DNA from: Holothuria scabra
Lineage: Eukaryota; Echinodermata; Holothuroidea; Aspidochirotida; Holothuriidae
Direction of reading: 5' to 3'
DNA length: 64,000 nucleotides
Assembly: GCA_037179385.1 (NCBI GenBank)
Contig: CM074189.1
Coordinates: 27,031,648 to 27,095,647 of the forward strand
Below the pieces are notes generated by a model. It saw only the letters and a program-made list of their open reading frames with translations. It was not told the DNA's origin and searched no databases. Shown here one piece after another: positions 22,148 through 34,400 of the stretch; position 1 is the stretch's first letter; each line of letters begins with the position of its first letter. Position numbers and translations under genes: made by a program.

Positions 22148-24335
22148 GTCATATAGTCCAGAAAACTATTGTTGGCTCATAAACTGGTTTAACCTTGCTC
22201 GTAAGGCATATAAAGAGCAGGGAATGCAGAAATAGAATCCCTCGTAAAAATTGAAGCTGATTTTATCTCTCTGTCACGCGATTGTAGTTTACCATCGGTC
22301 ATCACAAGTAGTACAGAATTATCATATTATATCAAAATAAAAGAAAACTTTTTAACTTTTTAAATGAAGTATTCCACTTATTATGAAGTTCTAGTTTTGA
22401 TTTAATCCTACTTCACACACTGCGAAATGCTTCCTCAAATTGAAGAGGAAATATTTCCAAGGGAAATGGAATAGGTAACCTAGTTGAATACTTCAACAGA
22501 TTAGTTTCAGAGATGGTTAAAATTGATTCAGTTTTAAACCGAATCTATTGAAATCTTGATAGCATCCCTGTTGAGTGTCACCTTGAAAAGGGATCTTTGG
22601 GTTTACCAATTAACTGCCATGGGTTAGGTTGTTATACCTGGTTTCTCTATACCAAGTAGCTTGTAGGCGAAGGAATATGGGATTGGAATATTAAGAGGTG
22701 AAATGTCTAGATGGATGCATCTCTTACTATTGATGATTTGGAATGTTGAAAAAGATGTACATCAGTGTCGTTGATGCGATGCGACCATTTCTCGTACATA
22801 TTAAGTATACTGCAAATACGAAGACATGTTTTCAATCATTCATGTCAAGCTCCCTTGATTGTTCATGGAAAATGTGTTAAATTGGTGATCTTAGGAGATA
22901 AATGATGGCCGTCCTGACTGCGGTTTCAGACAAAGTTGGGTCAACTTAAAAAAACATTACGCTCATCAATCATTTCGTGAAACATATGCATCATGCCGGT
23001 GCTGTTTATTTCGCCTTTCGTTTTTGCATTAAAACTGTGATTTTATGTTAAAAGATCTTACCTACTCTGACTGTGATAAACACCAGCAACTTGTAGACTG
23101 ATGAGCTGTCGGGCTCTAAGTGATGGTTGTCGTGGAAAGGGAAGTTTGCCTTTATTCAAAAGGACATGATTTCATTTTCCATATATGTGCATTTACTACC
23201 AAAAACGAACTTCATGTCCTTTCCTCCAAGAATGTATGCTGGAAGGGCATGAACATGATTGGAGGTCACGCAGGGCCTTCACTGGGGTTTCATGTTTAGA
23301 AGGTGTCATTGTCAAAATTTCGGACTGGTTGGAAGTATTTTGAATTGAATGGGGGAGACAGACTGACTTAACACGTAATGAGTGTCAGACGAAAACTAAG
23401 GGAATCATGTGTCTATATAGCCCGCCTGGCCCATCAATACTCCGTGTATATACATGAAGACTGCATAGAGTCGCTCAATGACTGACAGATCGGTCTCATG
23501 AAAAGAGCTCAGAGAAAGAGTAAACACTCTCCCTGGATGCCATTCCCATTGAAAAATTTTGGTTTTTGGCATAGGGATCGAATACAAATTTCCCTTCATT
23601 TGATAAACACTAACTTAGACCGTCTCACCAATAGCAGAAATTTGCCAGTTTCAGAATTCTCGTGAAGATAAATTAATTCCAAACAAAACCCACTTGCAAA
23701 TCACGAGGTGACAAGGCGACCCGTCTTCCGAAATAGTAAAATGCTTTTTACTTTTGCTGCTATGCGTCTCCTTGACTTGCTATTTCAGAAGGTATACTGA
23801 TATATATGACAATATTGAGTGAGGTCTGAAACACGTGGAAAAACCGTGGCCTGCCCGACTTTATCTTATTGGTTAGAAATGGAACTTTGAACCTCCTATT
23901 TATCTGACGCCCATGAAGCGCGCGAAATTTTTTAAAATTTGAAAATCATTTGTGACAGAACATTGCCGAAATTGATTCTTGGTCGAAAACCTACTCTAAC
24001 CCGATCCCACCCTTTCCAGTACAGAAACATTGCCTTAATGCATTTGGAAATGGAAGAAGGGGGGGGGGACTGTGCACATAAACAATCAACCATTATCGGA
24101 CTGATGCATTTCTGAGATATGTTACATATGCTACTGATAATTACTTCGTCAATGAAACTGAAAAGCGCGGAGCGCGCGAAAAGATTAGGCGTTACGGAGG
24201 ATTTGCAAGAATGGGGCTCTATGGTGATAATTTAGGTCAGAAAAGTCTACTGCACTTTATATATACTTGGAAAAGTCGACATAGGCCTAGTCGGGAAAGA
24301 CCGAAAATTCCAACTGGAATTTCCGATTTTCCAAC
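22148..24335. other. Intergenic, nothing recognised
   Basis: No gene supported. Near 24165 the palindromic motif GCGCGGAGCGCGCG recalls GCGCGCGAAGCGCGCG at 40894, part of the dispersed-repeat background. A G-run lies at 24059-24068. Confidence 0.4.
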
Positions 24336-24337
24336 TA

Positions 24338-25482
24338 CACTCTTAAAAAAAATGGGCAAAATTTGCCCAACTTTTTGACCAACACTGGGCATCTATTCAA
24401 CAACCTAAACAGTTGGGCAAAACTTTAACCAACCAAATTTGGTAAAGTTTGAACCTAACTGTTGGGCAGGAAACTACCCAACTGTTTGGTAAATGAGCAT
24501 TTAAAACATACCCACTTGTTGGGCACGTCTTTTATTAAGATGTTGGGCAAATGCATTCACCAACCGTTGGTTAAACGTTAATCATCTTTTCCATAACCGT
24601 GGGTGCTTTTTCAACATCAGTTGGGCATATTCTTTAACCAACTGTTGGGCTAATCCCTAGTGCATTGCCCTAGTAAATGTGGCCATTTATAAATCAGGCT
24701 CAGATTATCCGACAATAGGCATCATGAAGACTTGAAGATTGTGTTTAAATAAATATGAGCACATGGCAAGGAGAGAAGTATCCAATGATAGAATCAAACG
24801 ATTAGGAAACCGTGCTGCTGCCATAGTAAGCCAAAGGATGTAGGCTAGCCTAGTCTGTAGGCTAATCAAACTCACATTGACACATTACAGAACCCAAACA
24901 TAGTGTTAGGCTATGTTAGCCTAGCCTGGATGAGCAGGCGAACGTTTCGGCCATGGCTCAGTAGCAGCACCAGTTTCTTCCTAAATCGTGTTGATTATAT
25001 CTTCGATATAAACATTAAATACTCCACACAACTCCTTGTACTCGTATTTAGCCCCAAACACACTCAAGAACCCCCCAAGCTCCATTCCTCAAGGTAATCT
25101 GAGACATTAATCAGCGAGATAGTTGTCGTTCGATGAGCTGCTAATGAACCACTGAGAAATACGTACGTACGCGTGTTCTTAACTTTCACATGTTCATTGT
25201 GTCTAATGCTTTTATCACATTTACGTATGCGGAACGCGCAAAGTTTATTGCCCAACTAATGAGCAAACATTATGCTAATTAGCAATTAATTACCCAACAA
25301 GTAGATAGACCAAATATATGCCCAACCGTTGAGTGTAAGCTTGTTAACAGTTTGCCCAATGATTGGATAGTGGAATAAACGTGAATCGAAGAAACGTTTT
25401 TACCATTATATGAGCAAAGTTTGACCAACATTTAACCAAAGCGTTTTACCCAACGAAAATATTGCCCAGTGTTTTAAGAGTG
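24338..25482. mobile_element. TIR element with subterminal TTGGGCA motif arrays (1145 bp)
   Basis: Ends CACTCTTAAAA and TTTTAAGAGTG, each followed by ATGGGCAA or its counterpart ATTGCCCA. TA flanks both sides (24336-24337, 25483-25484). About 300 bp inside each end is packed with TTGGGCA and its complement, interspersed with ACCAAC. The middle (about 24680-25230) has no such motif and no transposase. Same terminal hexamer and target site as 61308-63119. Confidence 0.8.
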
Positions 25483-25501
25483 TATCGTCGCTCTGACAAA
25501 T

Positions 25502-25517
25502 GGGGGGGGGGGGGGGG
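25502..25517 (+). repeat. G-run of 16
   Basis: Longest uninterrupted G tract in the window, just outside the right end of the TTGGGCA element. Confidence 0.95.
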
Positions 25518-25719
25518 CACAGCCGGTCACAACGACCTAATGGTCACGACAGCCATACCATGCATAGGCATCCGTGATCGTCTAATTACAGGAAATCGGT
25601 TAATTTTGAGCCTGGGGACTCTCGCGGCTAAAATCAAGAGGAGTTCCCCAAACGCATTTCGAAGCAACAGCAAAATCACAATTTTCATCTTACTTCTTTC
25701 CAAAGAATCTCTCACAATA

Positions 25720-25933
25720 GAGGCTTTTCACATGACGTCATAATACTCTCCGGCGGCCATGTTGGAGTACATGTAACTGCGTAGTAAACCATACGGGACA
25801 CGCTTGCTCGTTGAATTTGTACACACTGTGCATATCACAGTGCACATTGTGCAGTGCGTTCGGCACAAAACCACGTGTATTTGGCATGAATGTCCTCCAG
25901 CATGGCGGTTCCGTGACGCAATTGCAAAGCCTC
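25720..25933. mobile_element. MITE with CRE and YY1-like motifs in its inverted arms (214 bp)
   Basis: Arms start GAGGCTTTTCACATGACGTC and, inverted at the right, GAGGCTTTGCAATTGCGTCAC. TA flanks both ends. The left arm holds a perfect CRE (TGACGTCA, 25733-25740) followed by CGGCGGCCATGTTGG (25751-25765), a YY1-like sequence. The right arm has the mirror pair, CATGGCGG and GTGACGCA. No open frame. Confidence 0.7.
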
Positions 25934-25935
25934 TA

Positions 25936-28247
25936 TATTTTATAACTTAGATATTGCATATTCAAAGTAAAACAAGCAGTTACTTCTTGCAATTATAAAA
26001 TTAAAAACAGCCAATCATGAAACAGGACATGCTACTACACTATTCAAGTTGGGGTGATAACTGTAACCTTAACCTTAATACTCGAACTTTTTTAGATCGT
26101 GATCAATTTTACTCGCACCGTTTTACATTTTTTTTTATAATCGCCCGGCGTCTTTTATTTTCCATTGCGTCATAATTCTTATTTTTTCGCACAGTTTTAT
26201 CGTATTACTTTGTTTCACGTTTCTCGAAGAAGGCACAAACACAATTCAAAAGAGGTCCTGTTATATATAAATGACTGTCAAGTTCTTTAGACAGGCGCTT
26301 GTTGTTTCACTTGAATGGTTTCTTTGGATCAGTTGATATTTTGCCGCTTGATAAAAGGCACTTGCAGAACTTCCTTTTATATTTTAAAACTCTTTATTAA
26401 TTCAATCTGTTTGCTTACCGTACATATTATACTGCATGGTTATGATATTTCAAAGCAATGTGTTATACAATAGTGCACTGATAGGTGGGGCAGATCGAAC
26501 TTTTAAAACGAGTGAGCAAACTATCGACATGCGAATAGTATGTCCTACTGTTCGAAAGACCATCCCATCGCAGCGCAACTATCAGTTTGCGCGCAGGGGA
26601 CGTTAAGTAAAGTTTGAAAAATCTCGAAACAGTCGGAAATGGCATTATCAGGCTTGAAAGTAGAACCTATGCGATCAGTTTGCTTAGAAATGTTTCCTTC
26701 AATAACAAAAAAACAAAAATAATTTAAAGGTCAGAAAATAACCAGAAAAAATGCAGATGCACAGCCATTTTTTGTTGTGAGGGGGAGGCAAATTTGACTC
26801 ATCAACCCCACTCTTGATATACTCTGCCTGGGAGGAGCATTAGAGAAAAGGGCTAAACTTATCCTTGGAGAAATTGTGTTTATGTAAGATGTTGCAAGAT
26901 GTCTTAGATGGCGATAGGTTCCATGTTTGTTTAAACTTTGAGATAGTTATTTGAAAACGAATTTTTAAGAGCCTGTTCAATAAAATGTGCGAAATGTTCG
27001 AGGTGTATAGGCATTACTGACAAATTTCGGACAAAATAACGACAGTATTCCATTATGGAGCCATGAAACGTTGTTAGAAGTTGTTAGAGAAACAACGTCG
27101 TACGGTTCTTTGAGACAATGTTTGTTTCCTAAATAATCTGCTGTTATCCCAAAATTCTAACCTCAATCTGTCAATGGTTCGATCAACCAGGCTTCAGGCA
27201 GCTATTGTTTAAATACAGATACAACAAAGTAGAACATCCACCTTCAATGTCCCAGTTTAGTCTTGTATCTTAGTATTGTTCTTGATATCAGTATCAGGCA
27301 TGCGGCATATGCCTAATAGGGAAGTAATAATTAACTTAAAATGCTTCTACATGTTTCACACTTGGCAAAAGAGAAAAGGGGAATAATTCTGTCCAAATAG
27401 CAGAACGTTTGAATGTTTGAACCCAAACAATCGAACAATGAGAACAACAAACAAACAAACAAACAAACAAAAAAAAAAAAGAGAGAGACAATAAAAAAAA
27501 ACGGATAATTTTGCCAAAGTGAAGTGTCCTTTAACAAAATTCTACTATTTTGTGGTTTTTAATACAATATAACTTCGTTAATTCTGTTTGTTGTGAATTT
27601 GCCAGGGAAATGCCATTTCCAGCGGGTAGGAAGACATTTTGGACAAAAATTGTCTCTCTCTCTCTGCCCAAGCCCATCTGCCCATGATAGCACTTCATGA
27701 ACTATCTGCACACGATATGTAACATGGGCTACTATGCATTTTCATGTGATGTCGTTCAAGGGGCTGTGCTAATAGAGAATTTCTGTAAACTATCGGTAAA
27801 ATTGTAGTTTGGTGTGACGATTGACTGTCTGTAATTTGCTCATTTTTATTATTCATACATATTTTGAGGAAATTTGTATCTGAAGGAAATTTTGTCTAAG
27901 TTTATACATAAATAAACTCAGTAAGTATTTGACGTGGTGGACACATAACCCTTTAATTGGAAATAAAAGGATATGTCGAATACAAAGCTGTTTTTTGACT
28001 TGTTATATGCCCATCAATTGTCAAATAAAATTATACTGGCGCTCAGTGTACTTCAATTTAGTTTTGTGTATATCAGGTGAACAATTAATAAAGGAGGAAG
28101 AAATTAAGCCGTCGCACTTACTGAAGCGTAACGTGTTTACAAGTTATTCACAAAATGCTATACACTGGAATAGTTAAATCCACTTTTTATCAGAGAGGGC
28201 AGAAGGACGGACAACAAGTTTAGGAAAGAAATAATTTTTTCATCAAA
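25936..28247. other. Upstream region of the Reeler-HYR gene
   Basis: No gene recognised. Holds a GCGGAGCG-type repeat near 26545-26680, an (AAAC)n tract near 27447-27470 and a T/C-rich tract near 27650. The promoter of the next gene should lie in its right part, but I see no unambiguous TATA or initiator. Confidence 0.4.
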
Positions 28248-28458
28248 ATGTTTATTCTCCTTAAAATTATTTTCACCGTTTTTTCAATAAAATCGTTGGC
28301 CAACTTAGAGGTTGATGCTCAATTCGCCGATGGAGCCACCTCTGAGTCCTGTTCTACTTTAACTCCGCCAGGATTATCGGTGGCTTTCCAGACAAGTCGT
28401 AACCCAAACTATCTCACGCTAAGTCAGGACACATATAGGCCAGGAGACAAAATTGCAG
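28248..28458 (+). CDS. Exon 1: signal peptide and start of Reeler domain
   Basis: ATG at 28248 with A at -3. The hydrophobic start (FILLKIIFTVFSI) is a good signal peptide. The Reeler N-terminus follows: a cysteine in ESCSTLTPPG, then AFQTSRNPNYL and YRPGDKI, matching the conserved QTS..PY and Y.PGD positions. The donor CAG|GTAAGG after 28458 gives phase 1. A second donor 27 nt later (GTGAGT) would break Reeler continuity. Confidence 0.8.
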
Positions 28459-31400
28459 GTAAGGTGAAAGTAAAATGCGAGTGGTGAGTAAAATGTGTGC
28501 TCAATTTGAGTATCAGATGTGACGCTGGGGTGTGTCAGGGGGTGTCCAAGTTCTTCTAATGCTGCGTCAAAGTAACCTAACAGATTCCGCTCGATTTTAA
28601 AGGAAAAGCGCGTCAAAGACTATTAATTGTTGGGTCAGCTGCATGACGGAGGGGTGCTCAATGCACAATAGATTCCGCACGTTTTTCAAAGTGTGTCATA
28701 GTCAATTGTTGGGCCATCAGCATGACAGAGGGGTGCGGCAATGCAAAATAAATGTTGGCCCTCTTCAAGAATATTAAACTAGTCGCCCTGGGGTCATAGG
28801 GTGCTCCAACTGTTGATAAGTGCAAGTTGTCAATATAGATAGGACACAGTTGACCAACACTAGGAGCCCAACTTAAAACTTACAGTTTGTGTAAAAAATT
28901 TGAAAGATGTTAAAGGGAAAGTATAGATCGGTGGACATTTCTCTTTAAACACTTGGTTCCACACCTTTATACGATAGTAGAGACAGTATTCAAGATTTCA
29001 CGAAATGGGTTTCTTCTGAGAGGAAGCTAACGCTAAGAATGACATTAATTTATTGATGAAACTACTTGATGGGAACCAGAGTATTCTTGTGCTTTGTTCA
29101 TTGTTTGTATCAGTGTGAAAAGTTAATGACGTTTGTAATACTTACTTCTTGCGCAGTGGTAAAACACATAACATGTGACATGTAAAAATGATAATCTAAG
29201 AAAAACCGAGCAATGTTTTATGGAGAGAAAGAAGTTCAGATGGCGAAGGGTCGAACGTTCCACGAGAACACATTTGACTCGTATCACATCGTAAGGCAGC
29301 GATCATGAGGATGTTAAGATGGGGGGGGGGGGAGATATGCCCCTATCCTTTTTTGTTATTGAGTAACATCATGTTAAATATCCCCGATATTTTGAGGTAC
29401 AATAAAAAGTGTATGTATTTTGTTATACAAATGATGTAAGCCGTTGCAGAAAATACGTTATCTGTGTCTTTAAGAAAAGGTACGGTTAACCTCTCAACTG
29501 TTTTGCTTTGCGTTTGTTCAATTGTACAAATATCCCTCAATATCTGAAAAAGAAAGCTAATCTCCCTTGTTATATCCAACTTGAAACTTGTGAGGTTATA
29601 GAAAAGATCTGATAGGAACCGGGCGGATTGTGATGGGGCTGTGCAAGAGGGATGCAGCGTTGTGCAATTTTGAAATAATTATTTAAACAAGGACTGTTAA
29701 GTTCTGAGCTGTAGACTATTTTACACGTTATAAATATGAAACGTACCCACATTCCCTTATTAGTGCGAGAGAGAAACACGTCGTGGAATACATTCCCGTC
29801 AAAATTTCGGATCAGAATAAAGCGTTGTTCTCAAGTAAAGTGAAAGACTTACAAAGCGGTGCACAGCCCTAAAACTATCGCTCGTTTGATTACACCCTGG
29901 TACTCACTGAATACAAGAGAAAATTTCGCATTAGTTATACGTCATTACGTCTTACAGCTGCCAGGGACTTATCTTTTCCTGAAAAACATTGAATTTTTCG
30001 ACCTCCTTTTGCGACGGATTGTTGAAAAGAGTTTGGTATTGATCAGTTTTGGCTACCTTAAAATGCCTTTAAAAATGTACACTTGGCTGAGAGTCTTTCA
30101 TTATCCGTTAAATTGCTTTTTGTAATCACTCTTTTTTAATGGGTCCACTCGTCGTTCTGACAAAAGATTGAAGAAAAAAAAAAACGTACTTTTTACCCAT
30201 TCAAGCCTGGTATCTTAGCGAAATAACCACCTACTCCACTTAGACAAGGACTGAAGTAATTATATTTGAACTGAATTAAAATTAGAAATGGCTTGAAATT
30301 CGAATTTTCTTCTTAGTTTTTTTAAAAGCCACCAGCCTCATCAGCTTAATGATTGACGTAACAACCTACCTCAGATAGCTTAACTGACATGGGTGGTTGA
30401 TGTGCACATGCTCGGGAACTGCACCAAAATTTCGCTTTTGTGGTTAAAATCTGAGCTAAACTCTTAGGGAAGTTCCCCGAAATTTAGGTAGTAGTTTCGG
30501 TATTTTTATTTTGAAAGAGATTTTTCACGGCGAGGAAAAGACCATTTCTTTTTTAAGGCAACTATGTAGAGTACTCGTAAGGTTAGCTACAAATTCATAT
30601 CAGCTTAAACATAATGTTCAGAATGAACATGAACCATTTAGTTTACTGCACAGGAAACGACTTATTGTTGCACGCCAACTAACTTGAGACCTTCTCTAGC
30701 TTTAGCTGTAGTTCACTGCAAATTTTTCGAACTGTTTATAGTTGGTACAACTCCGATTGTGTTGGTTGTGGCTTTTGCACACGATAATTGCTTTCATTTG
30801 AAATTAAGGAAATTAGTCTGACATGGTGAAACCTGATAAACGGAATCGAAAAGGGATACCCAAAGATCAGACAGAAAGCCAAGCTTTCATTAGGTTTGTT
30901 GATTGGTTAGATTGAGTTTTAGAGCCCAGTTACCAAGCAATAGCCGGCTACGGCCTTTTCACAGTTGTGGCTCACTGGCTTGCTTTCCCTACTCCATTGC
31001 TCATATACTGAGCAACAAGCACAATGGCAGTAGATCCCGTTTTCAAAGACTTCGGTATGACCCGGCCAGGACTCGACTCCCAATTTCGGAACAGCAAGTC
31101 TGATGCTGTATGTAATCATTTATCCATGCAGCCGGTCGCTTTCGTTACGTATCCAGAAACCCGAATCCAACCAGATGCGACGGTTTGCCTAAAGAATGCC
31201 GAACGCAAGTTTTAGGCGCTCAAAGCGGGTTCTGTTGAAAAAAAAAACAGAAATATTTTTTGGGGAGCTTTAAGAAGGAACGTTCCCTTTACATCCTAGC
31301 AATTTCAATTTTTCTAGCTAAGTTATTCCTAACCCTGTCTTGATTGTCTTGATCTTCTGAGCCTTCGTGCAGACGCAAACCTTAATACCTAGGTCGTGTG

Positions 31401-34400
31401 CTGAACTGGCATTGCAAACAAGGTTATCGTTTTCATGTAATCAGAACGATCTGTGTTCATGTTGTATTATGTGATGTCACGGTACGTTACACCTTTTAGC
31501 TGCTTTAACCGAAGGTACAAAAGCGGATAAATCTCGTCCACTACCATTAAGTCCATATAGAGACACTCAACGTCACGTACTTAATATGATGTTGCATTTG
31601 CGTTACGAATCTTCCACAAGGTAACGAAAAAGAACGGAACTTTTTATTGATTCCAAATGGCGTTTATCCAGATTCACGACAATACGAAAGAACAATTTCA
31701 AATTATGGAAGTATCCCTTAATAGAACCTTCATATATGAAACCGGTGTTAAACTTTCATGAAAAGTTAACTGAAGTTGAAAGTGTTTTTTTTTTCATCGT
31801 GATTTTATCGTGCTGTACCTGCAAAAAGAGAAAAATTTCCTACATAACAACCTCATGACGTCAGTTGTGTAATTTTTTGGATGGTGGGAGAGGGGTTGTG
31901 CAAGTAGCAAGGTGGTTGTGCGCTCAACAGCGAGAGCAGTCTAGTATTCCTTATATGATTGGTTTTAAGAGAGTGGATAGGGGAAGTTAGTTAGTTAGCT
32001 GGTAAGATGGAGTTTTACGGCCCAGTTTCCAACTTATTGGTTCAGGTCGAGCCGGCCTCAACCTTTCTCCAATTGTTGCTCACTGACTTGTTTTCCCTAC
32101 TCCATAGCTTATGCGGAGCATTACACACCACAAAATTAGTTTCCACTTTTAGAGTCTTTGGTAAAATTCCACCATGGAATCGAACTCGGGCCTTCCGCGG
32201 GAATGGCGGATACACTACTACTAGACCAAACACGCGGTCTTAGTTCCTTACTAAGAGTCAGATGTTCCTCGTACAGTCATAGCAATTTCTGGAATTTCTG
32301 GAATGTGCAACCATACAGGAGCTAGGTTGTCCTTGCTCGTCGTTCGTCGGCGAATTTCAATCTGGTGTTCCAGAAGAGCTGTCCATGCCTCTTAACAATA
32401 TTCAAATAAACCATATCGCTTGTGGTAGAGATCAAAGCTCAAATGGGGTCAAAAGATGTCAGAAGATTTAACGACAATCTGTCAGCTAGATAACAGTGTG
32501 TGGTCTCATATCTAGCATGTGCATTTTTTGGTGGAGGTGAAAGGTCATTTGAAGTCATCAGAGGTCATAACTCCAAATATTCACCCTCTGCATGTTACGC
32601 TGTACCAGGGCTGGAGGACTCGAGTCCGGACTCGACCTAGTAATGGTGAGTTCGATGAATGGAACATTAATAATCAACGTTTTGTTTAACTGTTAAATTG
32701 ATTTTAGAAGGTTAAGAAATGTCGATTTCACAGAAACACACAAACACAAACAAAGACACACAGAAAACCGTATGAATAAACTAAAAGTTGAAAATATTCT
32801 TTAGTATTAAGATTGTTGGAAACTGGAGAGTAGCAATAGCCCCTCTGGGAAACCATGCTCTGGTATATGGAAGCTGGAAAAGTAAGTGACATTTAAAGCA
32901 TTGTCGCCAACTTTTACAGAGAAGTACCGTATGAGTAAAAACTGTAACTTTTCAAGGTTAGTTAAGGAAGCCTTACTATTAAATAATTTAGGAACCATTG
33001 GTACGTATATAAAAGTTTTGTTTTCGTACGCCCTTGTATAGTAAACCGCCATCCAGAAGTCGAACATACTTCAACGAGGAATTACGTAAACCACCCTGCA
33101 TGTTTGCCGCTTCTCGTGACACTGTTCCATTGGGAAATTCGTTTCATTTAAAGAAGAGTTGCCTTTTCCATTCGTCTGTCGTTATTTTTTATTTTAAAGT
33201 ATTTTTTTTTGTTTTAAAAATTGTGATGAAAGCCTCCATCAAATGCTTCTTTTCATCAGTCACTTTGCAATCATCGCTATTATCAGAGGAAAACAGCTTC
33301 ACTGCAATCATATGTCAAGCCAGACCAATTTTAGGAGGGAGTTTTCCGGTAGGAAGCTTTGACATCCAAGATTCACCAGACCTACAATATGTGACTTGCG
33401 TTGACGATCTGACACAGCAAACCAGCACCAATGGTACTATCACTAATGTTGATAGCGCCTCAAAATCTCTGCCACGGACTTTTCAATGGGTAGCACCAGA
33501 AAGCAGTGCTGGTAATGTGATATTTCGGTACGTAACCCACTTTTATGTACATGATAAATTCATGTGAAGTTCTTAATTGTTATTAAATTTTTAATGTTGA
33601 GTAAAAATGAACCTTTCACCAATTCAAGCTGTTTTTATCCTCTCACTCGGTTCCACTAGAAAAAGCACTCACAGAGAAAAATGGCCTTAATTGCATCCCA
33701 GCAATAATTTGTTTTAAATCAGGCTCCTAACTAGGATTGTGTCATTTAGAAGATTTCAGTGTCTTGTAGGGTGGGGGGGGGGGGGGTGGGGGTGGGCACA
33801 ATATGAAGCAAAATTCTAAGGTATAGAGAAAACCGCTTTTTTAGGTGTTTCTTGCATTACAAGGTTGGGTCCAAACCCCTCCCTGTGGCTACGCCACTGT
33901 TTAAAGTTTAAAGAAGAGTTTAAGGTCAAATCAAGGTTTGATATGTTAGAGGGGTACTTATTCTAAACATTTTGGTGAACTTTGAAAACCGATGTGTGGA
34001 TTTCAAGATATGAGCAAGTAAAGTTGTCACATTTTCAACAAAAGGTGAACTTGAAGAAAGCATATACGACATCATATCCTCACATAAATGGGCAGTCTTT
34101 TGCTTTTCTGTAACTTTAACTTTACAGCCTATTTTCTCCTCAACAGTAAGTGGAATGAGAATTTTTCAAACTTTGCAGTCCCCACGGGAAGGTCCTATTT
34201 TCATTACGTCAGGGTCAACATAACAGTCTGAAAAACAAAGGGAAATAAAGCATTTCTTGTCAATGTGAGGAAGCGATATAATCTCTGCTGCCCTAAATCT
34301 TATTTTTGAACACAAATCTAGTAACTTCATTTTCTGATATCTCGAGAAACACATGTCCGATTGGAACGGGAATTTCGCCATACTGAGTAGATTTAGTTCT

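Larger units (their letters stand above)
28459..33259. other. Intron 1 of the Reeler-HYR gene (4.8 kb)
   Basis: Contains two SINE copies, a G-run at 29321-29332 and a 14-bp palindrome CGAGTCCGGACTCG at 32621. No further exon recognised. Confidence 0.6.

Noticed and set aside
28459..28487. Longer exon 1 of the Reeler-HYR gene using the GTGAGT donor near 28486
   Set aside because: It would add residues that interrupt the Reeler domain. The earlier GTAAGG donor gives the phase 1 needed by exon 2.
30903..31215. Overlapping open frames on both strands
   Set aside because: They lie within a tRNA-derived SINE.
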